From Oscillatoria sp. FACHB-1406 (GTDB lineage: Bacteria; Cyanobacteriota; Cyanobacteriia; Cyanobacteriales; Spirulinaceae): a DNA stretch of 64,000 nucleotides. The position numbers were made by a program, and so were the translations under genes. Below are positions 63,271 to 64,000 of the stretch, in pieces. The notes beneath the pieces were generated by a model. The model was not told the origin of the DNA. It searched no databases and was given only the letters and a program-made list of their open reading frames with translations. How positions within the stretch are numbered: position 1 is the first letter of the stretch; each line of letters starts with the position of its first letter. The DNA lies in assembly GCF_014698145.1 (NCBI RefSeq), contig NZ_JACJSM010000009.1, forward strand, positions 1 to 64,000. The letters run 5' to 3'.

Positions 63271-64000
63271 TCAATTCCAAATCCTGCGCCACCAGGGACG
63301 AGAATCGACCTTGGGGAACTCAATCTTGCGGCGAATCTCATTGACATTCCAGCGAGTCAAGCTTGCTAAAGTCGTCGCTTCCTTCTCCAGACGTTCCTGC
63401 AATCCCTGTTGATAATTTTCTGCGGCCGGACAATCCATCTCTCCTTTGTAAGGATGGCGGATAATATAACGCCCTTGGAAGTTTTCGCGATTTCCCGTTT
63501 GTTGGAAACGCAAGTCTTCCGGGAAGGTATTGCGGTTGTAACGAACGTGCAAGCGGGTCATAAAAACGTTTTGTCCGCCTCCAGAATTGGGCTGTGAGGA
63601 ATTAAGCCAAAATACGCCCGCTTCTTTCAACTCTTCTGGGGTTAAGGGTTCGGCAGCACAAGGGTCGCACCAAGCCATATCCCAAGCGTATTCGAGAAAG
63701 GCGACTTTCTTGTTTTCTCGTTCGTGGGCGGTTTGATACATTGCCTTGTAAAATTCGGCGAACTCTTCTTTAACGAATTCGGGAATTTCGGCATCGGACG
63801 GGATTTTAGCACTGCGATAATTGGTCAGTTCGACTTGTCCTTGGGGGGAAAGAACGTAAACGATTAAGTCTTGTTCGCCTTGTCCGTTGACAGTTCCTAA
63901 GCGAATTGGAAGCATAAATCGGGGCGATTCGTAGGCGATAGCCAGAGGACGCAGGGATTGAAAGTCGCTTTTTTGGAATTCTTCGAGGTTGACTTTAGCG
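63271..64000 (-). CDS. Exported DUF2330 protein, copy 2 (partial at window edge)
   Basis: The C-terminal roughly 243 residues of a second DUF2330 protein; its 5' part lies beyond the window. The visible part is almost identical to copy 1 over its whole length, at the protein level and largely at the DNA level, apart from the NSSQPNSGGGQN loop. A start at 63915 within MLPIRLGTVNG would be wrong: the frame continues upstream through the matching ESPRF segment to the window end. Repeat period with copy 1 is about 1565 bp. Confidence 0.88.
   Translation of the reverse strand, partial: AKVNLEEFQKSDFQSLRPLAIAYESPRFMLPIRLGTVNGQGEQDLIVYVLSPQGQVELTNYRSAKIPSDAEIPEFVKEEFAEFYKAMYQTAHERENKKVAFLEYAWDMAWCDPCAAEPLTPEELKEAGVFWLNSSQPNSGGGQNVFMTRLHVRYNRNTFPEDLRFQQTGNRENFQGRYIIRHPYKGEMDCPAAENYQQGLQERLEKEATTLASLTRWNVNEIRRKIEFPKVDSRPWWRRIWN

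Noticed and set aside
63271-63915. Complete short DUF2330 gene starting at 63915
   Set aside because: The reading frame continues to the window end and matches copy 1, so the gene is partial.

Overview
The window is cyanobacterial chromosome. The octamer GCGATCGC (HIP1) recurs throughout. Gene content also points there: TPP-riboswitch-controlled thiC, a heme oxygenase/HemN/HemF cluster, a GUN4 remnant, DUF4114 exoproteins and MiaE. Short heptameric tandem repeats and small palindromic elements fill most intergenic gaps, as in many filamentous or colonial non-heterocystous genomes. I cannot name the genus.

Layout. 0.2-7 kb: a REC-GGDEF-EAL protein with degraded REC and GGDEF sites, riboswitch-thiC, a membrane PAS-adenylate cyclase and a lone Zn/Mn ABC permease. 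7-13 kb: tRNA-Ser(CGA), comEC, then a repeat-rich stretch with nested miniature elements, a PIN/AbrB toxin-antitoxin pair, a HicB remnant and trmB. 13-17 kb: conserved cyanobacterial proteins and cutA. 17-22 kb: two paralogous exported proteins downstream of a 1041-residue kinase-TIR-AAA-adenylate cyclase fusion. 22-32 kb: housekeeping genes (ribD, ackA, hisIE, a glycosyltransferase, a phosphatase, miaE, tRNA-Leu(UAA), moaE) and a broken GUN4 gene. 32-37 kb: hemF divergent from ho-hemN. 37-40.4 kb: an AT-rich island without HIP1 that carries a McrB-like NTPase, a PD-(D/E)XK nuclease and an unrecognised third gene. 40-47.7 kb: a symporter-like protein, two GNATs, clpB, a broken pentapeptide-repeat gene, an orphan HigB and a YidD remnant. 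47.7-59.3 kb: a type I secretion locus (ABC exporter, peptidoglycan-binding adaptor, two beta-helix exoproteins). 59.6-64 kb: tpiA-folP and a tandem, nearly identical DUF2330 pair whose second copy runs off the window.

Functional groupings. Second-messenger signalling is prominent: two class III cyclases with intact adenylate-type residues and one EAL protein. The best candidates for undescribed biology are the three-gene McrB-like cassette (37046-40422), the kinase-TIR-AAA-cyclase protein with its exported partners (17112-22083), and the secretion locus whose adaptor carries its own peptidoglycan-binding domain.

Mobile DNA. At least three families of non-coding miniature elements can be delimited by eye. 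One makes 10-bp target duplications; two others are nested in each other. Heptameric repeats often mark gene borders and create false N-terminal extensions, so several starts were moved downstream. All functional calls are from reading motifs; no database search was run.
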